From an uncultured Phascolarctobacterium sp. (GTDB taxonomy: Bacteria > Bacillota > Negativicutes > Acidaminococcales > Acidaminococcaceae), in the NCBI RefSeq assembly GCF_937920985.1, contig NZ_CALDXR010000032.1, forward strand, positions 17,616-81,615: a stretch of 64,000 nt of DNA, in the 5' to 3' direction. Every line of letters begins with the position of its first letter. Within the stretch, counting starts at the first letter, position 1. A program made the position numbers and the translations under genes. Under the pieces are notes generated by a model. That model was not told the DNA's origin. It was given only the letters and a program-made list of their open reading frames with translations, and searched no databases. Below are positions 34,562 to 43,379 of the stretch, piece after piece.

Positions 34562-35353
34562 TTAAGCCTCCGCAGCTGCCTTGGCAACCGCTTCGGACAT
34601 ACTCTTGACGTATTCGTAAACATGCTCGGGAGAAGCCTCGCCGTATTGAGCCACGATTTTTTCAATCGCACTGCCTACAATAGCGCCGTCACTGGCCTTG
34701 GCCATCTTGTACGCCTGCTCGGGAGCAGCGATACCGAAGCCTACAGCCACCGGAATATCTGTAGCCTTGCGCACCTCTGCGACAATGCCGTCGATATCGG
34801 TAGTGATGTTGCTGCGCACACCGGTAACGCCTAAGGAAGAAACTACATATACATAGCCTTGGGCAATAGCGGCTATTTTCTGGATGCGGTCCTTGGAGGT
34901 AGGCGCAATCAGCGGCACCAGGGCAACGTTATGCGGTTCGCTGAACGGACGCATCTCCTCGCGCTCCTCGTACGGTATATCCGGTATGATGACGCCGTCT
35001 ACACCTGTTTCTTCGCAGCGGGTGAAGAATTTTTCCGCACCGTAGGCATAAATCGGGTTAGCATAGGTCAAAAATACCAGCGGTACCTGTGTTTCCTCGC
35101 GAAGCTCCGCTACGAGATCAAAAATTTTATCGGTAGTAGTGCCTGCCGCCAACGCACGCATATCCGCTTGTTGGATAACCTCGCCCTCAGCCACGGGGTC
35201 GGAGAAGGGAATGCCGAACTCAATTAAGCCTGCACCGCCCTTAATCATAGCTCTCACCAGCTCCTTGGTTGTAGCAAGATTGGGATCGCCAGCGGTCACA
35301 AAGCCGATAAATACCTTTTTCTTTTCGTCAAATGCCTTTTGTATTCTATTCAT
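34562..35353 (-). CDS. trpA: Tryptophan synthase alpha chain
   Basis: Converts indole-3-glycerol phosphate to indole and glyceraldehyde-3-phosphate. 263 aa with the canonical GLIEFGIPFSDPVAEGEVIQ (catalytic Glu and Asp region) and the phosphate-binding VGFGIAAPEQA and GAIVGSAIEKI loops. ATG 35353 overlaps the trpB stop (ATGAATAG), with GGGAG upstream, so it is preferred to the in-frame start 16 codons earlier. Last gene of trpDCFBA. Confidence 0.97.
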   Translation of the reverse strand: MNRIQKAFDEKKKVFIGFVTAGDPNLATTKELVRAMIKGGAGLIEFGIPFSDPVAEGEVIQQADMRALAAGTTTDKIFDLVAELREETQVPLVFLTYANPIYAYGAEKFFTRCEETGVDGVIIPDIPYEEREEMRPFSEPHNVALVPLIAPTSKDRIQKIAAIAQGYVYVVSSLGVTGVRSNITTDIDGIVAEVRKATDIPVAVGFGIAAPEQAYKMAKASDGAIVGSAIEKIVAQYGEASPEHVYEYVKSMSEAVAKAAAEA

Positions 35354-36530
35354 GTAAATCAACTCCCATATAACGTGCGATTGCGGCAACGTCCTTATCA
35401 CCGCGGCCGGAAATATTTATAACCATAATCTTGTCCTTCGGCAGAGTGGGTGCCAGCTTCATAGCGTAGGCTACGGCATGCGCACTTTCGATTGCGGGGA
35501 TAATGCCTTCTGTTTTGGAAAGATAGTTGAAGGCGTCAACTGCCTCCTTATCGGTAGCAGGAACATATTCCGCACGGCCGATGTCGTGCAGATAAGCATG
35601 CTCGGGGCCGATGCCGGGGTAATCAAGACCGGCGGAGATGGAATAAACCGGAGCAATCTGGCCGTATTCATCCTGCAGAAAGTAGCTCTTCATGCCGTGG
35701 AAGATGCCCAGCTTGCCGTTAGCCATGGTTGCGGCGTTCTTGGGATTGTCTACGCCCAGGCCTGCAGCCTCTACGCCGATTAAGCGCACGTCCTTGTCCT
35801 CGATGAAGTCATAGAACATGCCCATAGCGTTGGAGCCGCCGCCTACGCAGGCCACCAGCACATCGGGCAGGCGTCCTTCCTTTTCCAGCATCTGCGCCTT
35901 GATTTCCTCGCCGATGATCTTCTGGAAGTCACGCACAATTTCCGGATACGGATGCGGGCCCATAACGCTGCCCAGTACATAGTAGGTATCCTCAACACGT
36001 TCGGTCCATACACGCAGCGCTTCGTTTACTGCATCCTTCAGGGTACCGGTGCCGCTGCTTACAGGCACAACCTTCGCACCCAAAAGCTCCATGCGGAACA
36101 CGTTGAGCGCCTGACGCTCGCAGTCCTCCTTGCCCATGTAAACAACGCATTCCATGTTCATCAGCGCCGCTGCGGTAGCAGTCGCAACGCCGTGCTGGCC
36201 TGCGCCGGTTTCGGCAATAACACGCTTTTTGCCCATCTTCTGCGCCAGCAGAATCTGTCCTAATACGTTGTTGATTTTGTGGGCGCCGGTGTGGTTCAAA
36301 TCCTCGCGCTTCAGATAAATCTTGCAGCCACCCAAGTCCTTAGTCATCTTCTCTGCGTAATACAGCAGGGACGGTCTGTTGGCATATTCGCGGTACAGGC
36401 GCGCCAGCTCCGCCTTGAATTCGGGATCGTTTTTAAATTTTTCATAGGCAGCCTCTAATTCCAGCACTGCGTTCATCAAAGTTTCCGGCATGTATTGACC
36501 GCCGTGAATACCATATCTACCTTTTGTCAT
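35346..36530 (-). CDS. trpB: Tryptophan synthase beta chain
   Basis: PLP enzyme condensing indole with serine. 394 aa; the lysine in REDLNHTGAHKINNVLGQ forms the Schiff base, GGGSNAMGMFYDF binds the cofactor phosphate, and the N-terminal GRYGIHGGQYMPETLM is the usual TrpB opening. Overlaps trpF by 14 bp and trpA by 8 bp. Complete and unremarkable. Confidence 0.98.
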   Translation of the reverse strand: MTKGRYGIHGGQYMPETLMNAVLELEAAYEKFKNDPEFKAELARLYREYANRPSLLYYAEKMTKDLGGCKIYLKREDLNHTGAHKINNVLGQILLAQKMGKKRVIAETGAGQHGVATATAAALMNMECVVYMGKEDCERQALNVFRMELLGAKVVPVSSGTGTLKDAVNEALRVWTERVEDTYYVLGSVMGPHPYPEIVRDFQKIIGEEIKAQMLEKEGRLPDVLVACVGGGSNAMGMFYDFIEDKDVRLIGVEAAGLGVDNPKNAATMANGKLGIFHGMKSYFLQDEYGQIAPVYSISAGLDYPGIGPEHAYLHDIGRAEYVPATDKEAVDAFNYLSKTEGIIPAIESAHAVAYAMKLAPTLPKDKIMVINISGRGDKDVAAIARYMGVDLHE

Positions 36531-37155
36531 CGTTATCTCCCCTTACCTCCGCTATAAATGCGGCAATTTTTTCCGGGTCCTTCAACCCTTCTGTTTCTAC
36601 GCCTCCGCTTACATCTACGGCAAAGGCGTTACTGTTTTTCAATACATCTGCAACATTTGCTGCCTCAAGACCGCCTGCGATAAAATACGGCTTCTTGATT
36701 TTTTCATCTGCCACCAGCGCTAAATCAAAACGCTTACCGGTGCCGCCGTACTGCCCATTGGTATAGGTATCAAAGAGCAGGTAATCGCAGGGATAAGCTT
36801 GCAGATTTTCAAAGGAGCCTGCGTCCTTCACGCGGACTGCTTTGATAATCGGCAGCTCCGTCTGCAGCCGCAGCCTTTCGCAATAGGCCACATCCTCGTC
36901 ACCGTGCAGCTGGATGATGTCTATCGTCCTGCTTTCGGCCAAGCGTATAATTTTATCTATCTCGGCGTTGACGAAAACGCCGACTGCCTTAATCTGCGGG
37001 TTAAGCATTGCCTTCAGCTGTGCTGCCTGCTGCTCCGTCACCTCGCGTTTGGTCTTGGCAAAAACGAAGCCTATATAATCCGGCAGCAGCCTGTTGACGC
37101 ACTCTATATCCTGTGCACGCTTCAGGCCGCAGATTTTAACCTTTACCTTACGCAT
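36517..37155 (-). CDS. trpF: Phosphoribosylanthranilate isomerase
   Basis: 212-aa beta/alpha-barrel enzyme converting PRA to CdRP. KVKICGLKRAQDIE carries the catalytic cysteine, DYIGFVFAKTKREVT and DIIQLHGDED the conserved barrel strands, and AVDVSGGVETEGLKDPEKI the phosphate-binding C-terminal loops. ATG 37155 lies inside the end of trpC (8-bp overlap) with GGAGATG upstream; a GTG one codon earlier is an alternative. Confidence 0.96.
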   Translation of the reverse strand: MRKVKVKICGLKRAQDIECVNRLLPDYIGFVFAKTKREVTEQQAAQLKAMLNPQIKAVGVFVNAEIDKIIRLAESRTIDIIQLHGDEDVAYCERLRLQTELPIIKAVRVKDAGSFENLQAYPCDYLLFDTYTNGQYGGTGKRFDLALVADEKIKKPYFIAGGLEAANVADVLKNSNAFAVDVSGGVETEGLKDPEKIAAFIAEVRGDNDDKR

Positions 37156-37927
37156 CACGCATCTCCTTCAGCATTGCCGCCGCATCCGCACTGCGCATCA
37201 ATGCTTCGCCCACCAGCACCGCCTGCACACCTGCCTGCTTCAGCGCCTGCGTATCGGCCGCGCATTGAATGCCGCTTTCCGCTACAAAAATCTTGCTTGC
37301 GGGAATCGCATCCCTCAGGCGCAGGCTGTTTACCGGGTTCACGCTGAAATCCTTGAGATTGCGGTTGTTCACGCCGATGATTTCCGCTCCTGCCGCCAGT
37401 GCCATCTGCACCTCGCCTGCGGTGTGCGCCTCTACCAATGCGCTCAGCCCCAGCTCCTGCGCCTGCGCCAGGTATTCACCCAGCTGCGCTGCACTCAGCA
37501 GGCTGCAGATAAGCAGAACAGCGTCGGCTCCGATGCATTTGGCCTCGTAAATCTGGTATTCATCCAGCGTAAAATCCTTCCGCAGAAGCGGCAGCTCCAC
37601 TCTTTGGCGAACCGCCTGCAGGTAAGCATCGCTGCCCTGGAAGAACTTCGGCTCCGTCAGGCAGGAGATGGCTGCTGCGCCGCCTGCCTCGTACTCCGCA
37701 GCCTTGCGCAGGTAGATGTCCGTAAAATCGGGAGCAATGATGCCCTTCGAGGGGGATGCCTTCTTCAGCTCGGCGATTACACTCAGGCCGGGGGCAGCAA
37801 GCGCTGCCCTGAAATCCTTGCCATGCGGTCTGCCCTCTGCCTCATCACGCACCGCGTAAAGGCTTTTGTGCGCTTTGAGCGCCCGCACACGCTCTTTGGT
37901 ATATTCCGCAATCTCATCTAAAATCAT
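37148..37927 (-). CDS. trpC: Indole-3-glycerol phosphate synthase
   Basis: 259-aa barrel enzyme making indole-3-glycerol phosphate from CdRP. VIAELKKASPSKGII (active-site Lys/Ser), LPLLRKDFTLDEYQIYEA, LVEAHTAGEVQMAL, GVNNRNLKDF and FVAESGI are all family signatures. Stand-alone TrpC, not fused to TrpF. Starts 21 bp after trpD. Confidence 0.97.
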   Translation of the reverse strand: MILDEIAEYTKERVRALKAHKSLYAVRDEAEGRPHGKDFRAALAAPGLSVIAELKKASPSKGIIAPDFTDIYLRKAAEYEAGGAAAISCLTEPKFFQGSDAYLQAVRQRVELPLLRKDFTLDEYQIYEAKCIGADAVLLICSLLSAAQLGEYLAQAQELGLSALVEAHTAGEVQMALAAGAEIIGVNNRNLKDFSVNPVNSLRLRDAIPASKIFVAESGIQCAADTQALKQAGVQAVLVGEALMRSADAAAMLKEMRDA

Positions 37928-37948
37928 AATCTAACCTCTTTAATCAGC

Positions 37949-38965
37949 TTATTTATTGCTCAGCTCAATCAGCTTTTCCAATGTCTGCAGCGCCTTGCCG
38001 CTGTCAATCAGCTCTGCCGCCAGCTTCACGCCATCCGCAAAGCTTGCAGCCTTGCCGCCGATATACAGGCTGGCGCCGGCATTCAGCAAAACTGCATTGC
38101 GTTTCGGTCCCTGCGCTCCTGCCAGAATGTCGCGCGTAATCTGAGCGTTTTCCTCCGGCAGACCGCCTACCAGATCAGCCTTGGTGCAGCGCTCCAGGCC
38201 GAAGTCCTCAGGCTTGATCACGTAATTTTTCATCCAGCCGTCCTTGAACTCGCAAACGGTAGTCGGTGCGCTCAGCGAAATCTCATCCAGTCTGTCCTGA
38301 CCGTAAACCACCATGCCACGCTTAACTCCCAGGTTCATCAATACCTGCGCCAACGGCTGAACCAGATACTCGTCATACACACCCAAGAGCTGCATCTTCG
38401 GGCTGCCGGGGTTCGTCAGAGGTCCGAGGATGTTGAATACGGTGCGGATGCCCAGCTCCTTGCGGATAGGTCCTACATATTTCATCGAGGTGTGGTATTT
38501 CTGTGCGAAGAAGAAGCACATGCCTGCTTCCTTTAACAGCTCTACGCATTTTTCCGGGTCCTGCTGAATGTTCACGCCCAACGCCTCCAGGCAATCCGCG
38601 GTGCCACATTTGGAGGAAGCGGCGCGGTTGCCGTGCTTAGCAACCTTCATGCCACCTGCCGCAGCAACCAGAGCGGAGGTTGTGGAAATATTGAAGCTGT
38701 TGGAGCCGTCACCGCCGGTGCCGACGATTTCAAAGATGTCCATGCCCGTTTCGCATTTCAGTGCGTGGTCACGCATCGCAGCGGCGCAGCCGGCGATTTC
38801 ATCGGTAGTCTCCGCCGTAGTGCTCTTGGTAGAAAGCGCTGCCAGAAAGGCTGCATTCTGCGTTGCACTTGTTTCACCGCTCATAATCTCGTTGATTACG
38901 TCATATGCTTCGTTATAGGTTAAGTCCTCTTTGCCGACGATTTTTACAATAGCTTCTTTAATCAT
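37949..38965 (-). CDS. trpD: Anthranilate phosphoribosyltransferase
   Basis: 338-aa enzyme joining anthranilate and PRPP. Signatures VGTGGDGSNSFNISTTSALV (PRPP loop), KHGNRAASSKCGTADCLEALG, and MKYVGPIRKELGIRTVFNILGPLTNP are intact. ATG 38965 has GGGAGGAA at 6 bp. First gene of the operon and directly behind a tryptophan T-box; trpE and trpG do not precede it here, so anthranilate must come from another locus or from outside. Confidence 0.97.
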   Translation of the reverse strand: MIKEAIVKIVGKEDLTYNEAYDVINEIMSGETSATQNAAFLAALSTKSTTAETTDEIAGCAAAMRDHALKCETGMDIFEIVGTGGDGSNSFNISTTSALVAAAGGMKVAKHGNRAASSKCGTADCLEALGVNIQQDPEKCVELLKEAGMCFFFAQKYHTSMKYVGPIRKELGIRTVFNILGPLTNPGSPKMQLLGVYDEYLVQPLAQVLMNLGVKRGMVVYGQDRLDEISLSAPTTVCEFKDGWMKNYVIKPEDFGLERCTKADLVGGLPEENAQITRDILAGAQGPKRNAVLLNAGASLYIGGKAASFADGVKLAAELIDSGKALQTLEKLIELSNK

Positions 38966-39011
38966 TTTAATTCCTCCCATAGTTTACACTAACATTCTAC
39001 GAGAAGGCCTA

Positions 39012-39336
39012 TCACAGATTTGTTATACAAAAAAGCCTGTCCTGAAGCTGCTTAGCTTTTCTAAGCAATTCCAAGGACAGGCTGTAAATACTTATACCTG
39101 CGGTACCACCTTGTTTCGTCGCCATTGCGACGCGCTCTCGCAGAGTGCCATCACACTCCTCACCCTTAACGCCGGTGTTGCGTTGCCGAATACTCTCGCC
39201 GAAGCGATTTGACAGCACCCTCAACGGTCCATTTATCAGCCTGCATCTCTATCCGGCTTCCACCTGCCCGAACTCTCTGTAAGCGCATCTGCTGACTTGA
39301 TCTCCGTCTCAACGGTTTGTGGTCTTTTTTGAAGTT
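39012..39336 (-). promoter_or_regulatory. Tryptophan T-box riboswitch leader of trp operon
   Basis: The minus-strand leader has the T-box sequence AAGGTGGTACCGC (about 39116-39104), Stem I landmarks CAGAGAGTTCGGGCAG and GTGGAAGCC, and a specifier loop closed by ACGG/CCGT below and GTCAGC/GCTGAT above. The 3' side of that loop reads AAATGGA, giving the codon UGG, that is tRNA-Trp. The terminator pairs GCCTGTCCT with AGGACAGGC followed by TTTTTT (about 39024-39082). Uncharged tRNA-Trp would therefore switch on trpDCFBA. Confidence 0.92.
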
Positions 39337-39342
39337 GTGCCT

Positions 39343-39371
39343 AGTTTACCACCACGGATATCTTTCGTCAA
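39343..39371 (-). promoter_or_regulatory. Promoter of trp operon leader
   Basis: TTGACG (39371-39366), 17-nt spacer, TAAACT (39348-39343) on the minus strand, about 7 bp before the T-box RNA. Confidence 0.75.
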
Positions 39372-39439
39372 CACCTTTGTACAAAATCTTGCAGATTTTT
39401 TTATTTATCCGTGATTTTGTAAAGCAGGTTACAGATTTG

Positions 39440-39488
39440 TAACAAAAACGCCCTGCGTACTACCGTCAGTAATACGCAAAGCGTTTAG
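39440..39488 (-). terminator. Terminator of the AlbA_2-domain gene
   Basis: Minus strand AACGC(TTT)GCGTA ... TACGC(AGG)GCGTT followed by TTTGTTAC, immediately after the stop at 39490. Confidence 0.6.
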
Positions 39489-39489
39489 T

Positions 39490-40821
39490 TCACTTACTGA
39501 TATACTTTCTGCTTCGCCCTACGCCGATAGGCGCAAGCCTGCCTGCATCACACAGCTCCTGCAAAAGCATATAGGCCTTAGTTGTTTTCACCTGCAAGGC
39601 ATCCTCAACCTCCTTGCGGGTAACATAGCCCTGCATAGCAGCCAGCTGCATTACTTTGTCCTTTTCATTCATAAAGCCGTAGCATTCCTGCGTTTCGCTG
39701 ACGCCCAGCTCCTTGGCCTGCACCTCATTAACATTGGGCAAAACAACCTTAAAGCCACCGTAAACCGCAATAAATTCCAGCCTTGCCGCAGTATCCAGAT
39801 AGCTCTGCTGAATTTTTTCAATCCCCGTACCAAAGCTTTCAATTAAACGCAAGCGGTAGAACACGGCAGCCAGCGCAGGATTGCGCGTCTGCGATACGCC
39901 AATAAAAATTGTTTCCATTTTTAAGCCCGTAACGAGTCCTCCCAAAGAAATAAACTCAATGCGGTCATCATAAATATTAACCAACGTGCTGCCGCTGAAG
40001 CTGTAATCACGGTGTACAAGACAATTCAGCAGCACCTCGCGCACAGCCTCAGGCGGATAATCCTTCGTATCTACACGTTCCAAGCCGTGAAAGGTTGCCT
40101 TGGTTTTATTATAATTATCTATAAATGCGTAGGCATCGTAAAGCTGCTGCAGCAAGGAGCCGGTAAACTCACGTCTGTCGCGAAAAACCGCTCTCGTGCT
40201 GCCCTGAAAAACCGCGACCTTCAGCGAATGCTCGCACTGCTCGGAAAGCAGCAGCGCCAGATTAGTATATAAGCCATCGTCACCGATAAGCTTAAGCGTG
40301 CGCAGCTGCGCCTCATCCAATTTCAGTTCACGCTGCTGAAAATGCTTGCGCAGAGCTGTAAATGTCAACTCCTGCTGCATACTGCGCATGCTTTCATAGC
40401 TTTTACCGTTAACCTCTATCAGCATACGGCGAATGCCTTCATCGCTCAGCTGCTGGTTGCTACTGCCCTGCCTGATATATACGCCGCTGGGCTTTAAGCC
40501 TTTTTCACGAATATAATATGGTCTGCTCGTGCCGTTTTGCACCGCAACCTCAATAATCTGTTTACCTTCCCTGGTAACTGCACGTATTTTGACAAACGGC
40601 ATAACATCCGGTGCAATGCTGTCCTTAAGTGTGTTGGCTGTCTGCTGCATTACATCGTCTACGTTCGGCAGACCGACAACCTCTCCTGCATCATTTATGC
40701 CGATATATAAAATTCCGCCCTCTGTATTGGCAAAAGCAACTACTGTTTTTTTGATGTCACTGACGTACAGCTCTTTAAACTCTCTGTCGATATTCTCATA
40801 CGCAAGTGTTTCTTTTGTCAT
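39490..40821 (-). CDS. AlbA_2 (Schlafen-type) / ATPase-fold putative transcriptional regulator
   Basis: 443-aa protein of the COG2865 type. The N-terminal AlbA_2 domain (residues 1-125: ENIDREFKELYVSDIKKTVV, FANTEGGILYIGINDAGEVVG) is followed by a GHKL-like HATPase_c_4 domain (about 200-365: REVLLNCLVHRDYSFSGSTL with IYDDRIEFISLGGLVTGL) and a C-terminal winged helix (about 395-440). These proteins are often mobile and regulate or sense stress; nothing shows its target. Single gene with AAGGAACG upstream and its own terminator. Confidence 0.85.
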   Translation of the reverse strand: MTKETLAYENIDREFKELYVSDIKKTVVAFANTEGGILYIGINDAGEVVGLPNVDDVMQQTANTLKDSIAPDVMPFVKIRAVTREGKQIIEVAVQNGTSRPYYIREKGLKPSGVYIRQGSSNQQLSDEGIRRMLIEVNGKSYESMRSMQQELTFTALRKHFQQRELKLDEAQLRTLKLIGDDGLYTNLALLLSEQCEHSLKVAVFQGSTRAVFRDRREFTGSLLQQLYDAYAFIDNYNKTKATFHGLERVDTKDYPPEAVREVLLNCLVHRDYSFSGSTLVNIYDDRIEFISLGGLVTGLKMETIFIGVSQTRNPALAAVFYRLRLIESFGTGIEKIQQSYLDTAARLEFIAVYGGFKVVLPNVNEVQAKELGVSETQECYGFMNEKDKVMQLAAMQGYVTRKEVEDALQVKTTKAYMLLQELCDAGRLAPIGVGRSRKYISK

Positions 40822-41168
40822 TATCTTTCGTTCCTTTCGTTTTCTTTTAATTATACATTATTTAAAGAAAGAAAGCAACAAAAAAATGTCTATCATAAAA
40901 GCACTAGCTGATATACAGATAAATAACCTACAATCCTCTTGTCCGATACTTACATTAACCTCATCTTTAAGCAGTAACCATGCCTACTAAAATCATTAAG
41001 ATGCAGAGATTTAAACCTGCCTTCTTATATACTTTGTTTATATCAGCACATCAAGAAGAAACTTCACTTTCCACTCCTCATACAACCGCCATAAAACAAC
41101 AAACCTGCCGGCTGACTCACGTCAGGCGGCAGGCCCGTTAGCGCTTTATTCAGTTGTCGCAGTTTTAA
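40822..41168. other. Intergenic region with EF-G-like gene terminator
   Basis: At 41103-41135 the minus strand CCTGCCG-CCTGAC-GTGA-GTCAG-CCGGCAGG followed by TTTGTTGTTTT is the terminator of the EF-G-like gene. The remaining 270 bp are AT-rich with no convincing gene. Confidence 0.6.
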
Positions 41169-43229
41169 TTATGCTTCCTTATGTTCAGCGATAATTTTTT
41201 CTGCCATCTTAGGCGGAACATCTTCGTAATGGTCAAACTTCATCTCGAAGGTTCCCTGGCCTTGGGTAATTGCGCGGAGGTCTACGGCATATTCCGAAAT
41301 CTCTGCATAGGGTACCTGAGCCGTAACGACGCTCAAGCCATCTTCTACGCTCTGCATACCGAGAATGCGACCGCGTTTGGAGTTCAAATCGCCGATAACA
41401 TCGCCCATCATAGAATCGGCACAGGTTACATTTAAGCTGTAAATAGGCTCAAGCAACACTGGCTTGCATTGTTCCATGGCCTTCTTGAAGGCGATATTGG
41501 AAGCAGTTTTAAATGCCATTTCAGAGGAATCGACAGTATGATACGAACCATCAAGCAGGGTGATGCGCATATCTACAACCGGATAGCCCGCAAGGATACC
41601 CTTTTCCATAGCTTCACGCATGCCCTTTTCAACAGCAGGGATATATTGGCGAGGTACTGCACCACCGAAAATCTTATCTACAAACTCAAATCCACCTCCT
41701 GGCGTCAGGGGTTCCATCTTAATGACTACGTGACCATACTGGCCGTGTCCGCCGGACTGCTTCTTGTGCTTGCCTTCTACCTCAGCAGAGCCACGAATAG
41801 TTTCGCGATATTCGATAATCGGTGCTTTAAGAATAGCCTCAACACCAAATTTACGCTGCATACGCTCCATGATTATATCAATGTGCTGATCGCCCATACC
41901 GCTGATTAAGGTTTCCTTGGTAACAGGGTTTTTGGTAACGATAATCGTCGGGTCTTCGTCCATCAGACGATTCAGAGCGGACATGATCTTGTCCTCATCA
42001 CCCTTTTTCTTCGGGTAAATTGCTCTGGTGTACATCGGCAGCGGGAAGTTAATGGGCGGGAATTCAACCTCAGAATTCTTATCGCAGAGGGTGTCACCGG
42101 TAGAGGTATATTGCAGCTTGGCAACTACACCAATATCACCGGCAGGAACCTGCTTCATAGGAATCTGAGTCTTGCCACGCATTGTGAAGATGTTAGCAAT
42201 ACGCTCTTCTTCTTCACGACGGGAGTTATAAACTACGCTATCTGCTTTAATTGAGCCTGAGAATACACGGAAATAACTTAGACGGCCAACAAAGGGGTCG
42301 GAAGTTGTCTTAAATACCAACGCTGCCATCGGAGCATTGGCGTCACGTACTTCTTCTTCGCCGGTTTCTTTATCCATAACGATATAGTCATTCAAAATTG
42401 CCGGATAGGTAAAGTCGATGATAGCGTTCATCAATCGACCAAGACCAATGTTCTTGTAGGCGCTACCGCAAAGCATAGGATAGATGATAGCCTGACGAAT
42501 GCCTTTAATCAGACATTTCATAATTTCCTCGTCGCTAATCTCTTCTCCTTCCAAATAACGCATCATGCAATCGTCATCTGCTTCAACTGCAGCCTCTACC
42601 ATCTTTTCGTGGGCAGCAGCAGCAGCCTCTTTATACTCATCCGGAATCTCTATTTCATCGGAGCCATTACCGTTGGCACGATAGGCCTTCATTTTGTAAA
42701 GGTCTATAATACCCTGGAAGTTGTCCTCCTTGCCCAAAGGCAACTGTAACGGCAGTACATGCTTACCGAACTTACCACGCAGGTTATCCAAAATGCTATC
42801 AAAATCAGCGTTCTCACGATCCATCTTGTTGACAAAAATGATACGCGGCAAACCAGCTTCTTCAGCCAGCTTCCAGCATTGTTCGGTACCAACCTGTACA
42901 CCGCTGGTTGCGCAAACCACGATCAACGCACTGTCTACTGCTCTAAAGGCTCCTTTAACCTCAGCAACGAAGTCAGCAAAGCCAGGAGTGTCAATGAAAT
43001 TAATCTTGGTATCACGCCATTCAACAGGTGCCAAAGTGGCGTTAACGGAGACCTTACGTTTGATTTCCTCGGGTTCATAGTCAGTGGTGGTAGCACCGTC
43101 TTCAACCTTGCACATTCTGCTGATTGCTCCGCTGCGATACAGCAGGGCTTCGGTAACAGACGTGGTTCCTGCTCCACCGTGACCCACAATGGCCACATTT
43201 CTAATCTTATCTCCAGTGTACTCTTTCAT
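41169..43229 (-). CDS. EF-G-like translational GTPase (EF-G2 type paralogue)
   Basis: 686-aa protein with all five EF-G domains, of the EF-G-like paralogue group seen in Negativicutes and Clostridia rather than the main fusA (which would sit with rpsG/tuf). G3 DTPGFADF, G4 NKMDREN and domain IV GGHGQYGHVVIKMEPL are standard. The P-loop, however, reads GHGGAGTTS (residues about 16-24) with Thr where the Lys of GxxxxGK[ST] normally sits. GTP hydrolysis may be impaired or the protein may act in another way. ATG 43229 chosen for its purine-rich GGGGG upstream. Confidence 0.9.
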   Translation of the reverse strand: MKEYTGDKIRNVAIVGHGGAGTTSVTEALLYRSGAISRMCKVEDGATTTDYEPEEIKRKVSVNATLAPVEWRDTKINFIDTPGFADFVAEVKGAFRAVDSALIVVCATSGVQVGTEQCWKLAEEAGLPRIIFVNKMDRENADFDSILDNLRGKFGKHVLPLQLPLGKEDNFQGIIDLYKMKAYRANGNGSDEIEIPDEYKEAAAAAHEKMVEAAVEADDDCMMRYLEGEEISDEEIMKCLIKGIRQAIIYPMLCGSAYKNIGLGRLMNAIIDFTYPAILNDYIVMDKETGEEEVRDANAPMAALVFKTTSDPFVGRLSYFRVFSGSIKADSVVYNSRREEEERIANIFTMRGKTQIPMKQVPAGDIGVVAKLQYTSTGDTLCDKNSEVEFPPINFPLPMYTRAIYPKKKGDEDKIMSALNRLMDEDPTIIVTKNPVTKETLISGMGDQHIDIIMERMQRKFGVEAILKAPIIEYRETIRGSAEVEGKHKKQSGGHGQYGHVVIKMEPLTPGGGFEFVDKIFGGAVPRQYIPAVEKGMREAMEKGILAGYPVVDMRITLLDGSYHTVDSSEMAFKTASNIAFKKAMEQCKPVLLEPIYSLNVTCADSMMGDVIGDLNSKRGRILGMQSVEDGLSVVTAQVPYAEISEYAVDLRAITQGQGTFEMKFDHYEDVPPKMAEKIIAEHKEA

Positions 43230-43379
43230 GATAAATCCCCCTTTATCAGGCATTTGTTATGGCTAGTATTTCGCCGATATTGCCTATTTATCCTGCTTTT
43301 TGTGAAAAATTTCTCATAATTTTTTAAATTCACTTAAAATTGTAACGCATATTACAGTTTTTTTGGAGGAAGACGGGGG

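Noticed and set aside
41169..43229. EF-G-like gene considered as a tetracycline ribosomal protection gene
   Set aside because: Its domain signatures follow the EF-G-like paralogue group and it lacks the TetM-type opening; no mobile context is present.
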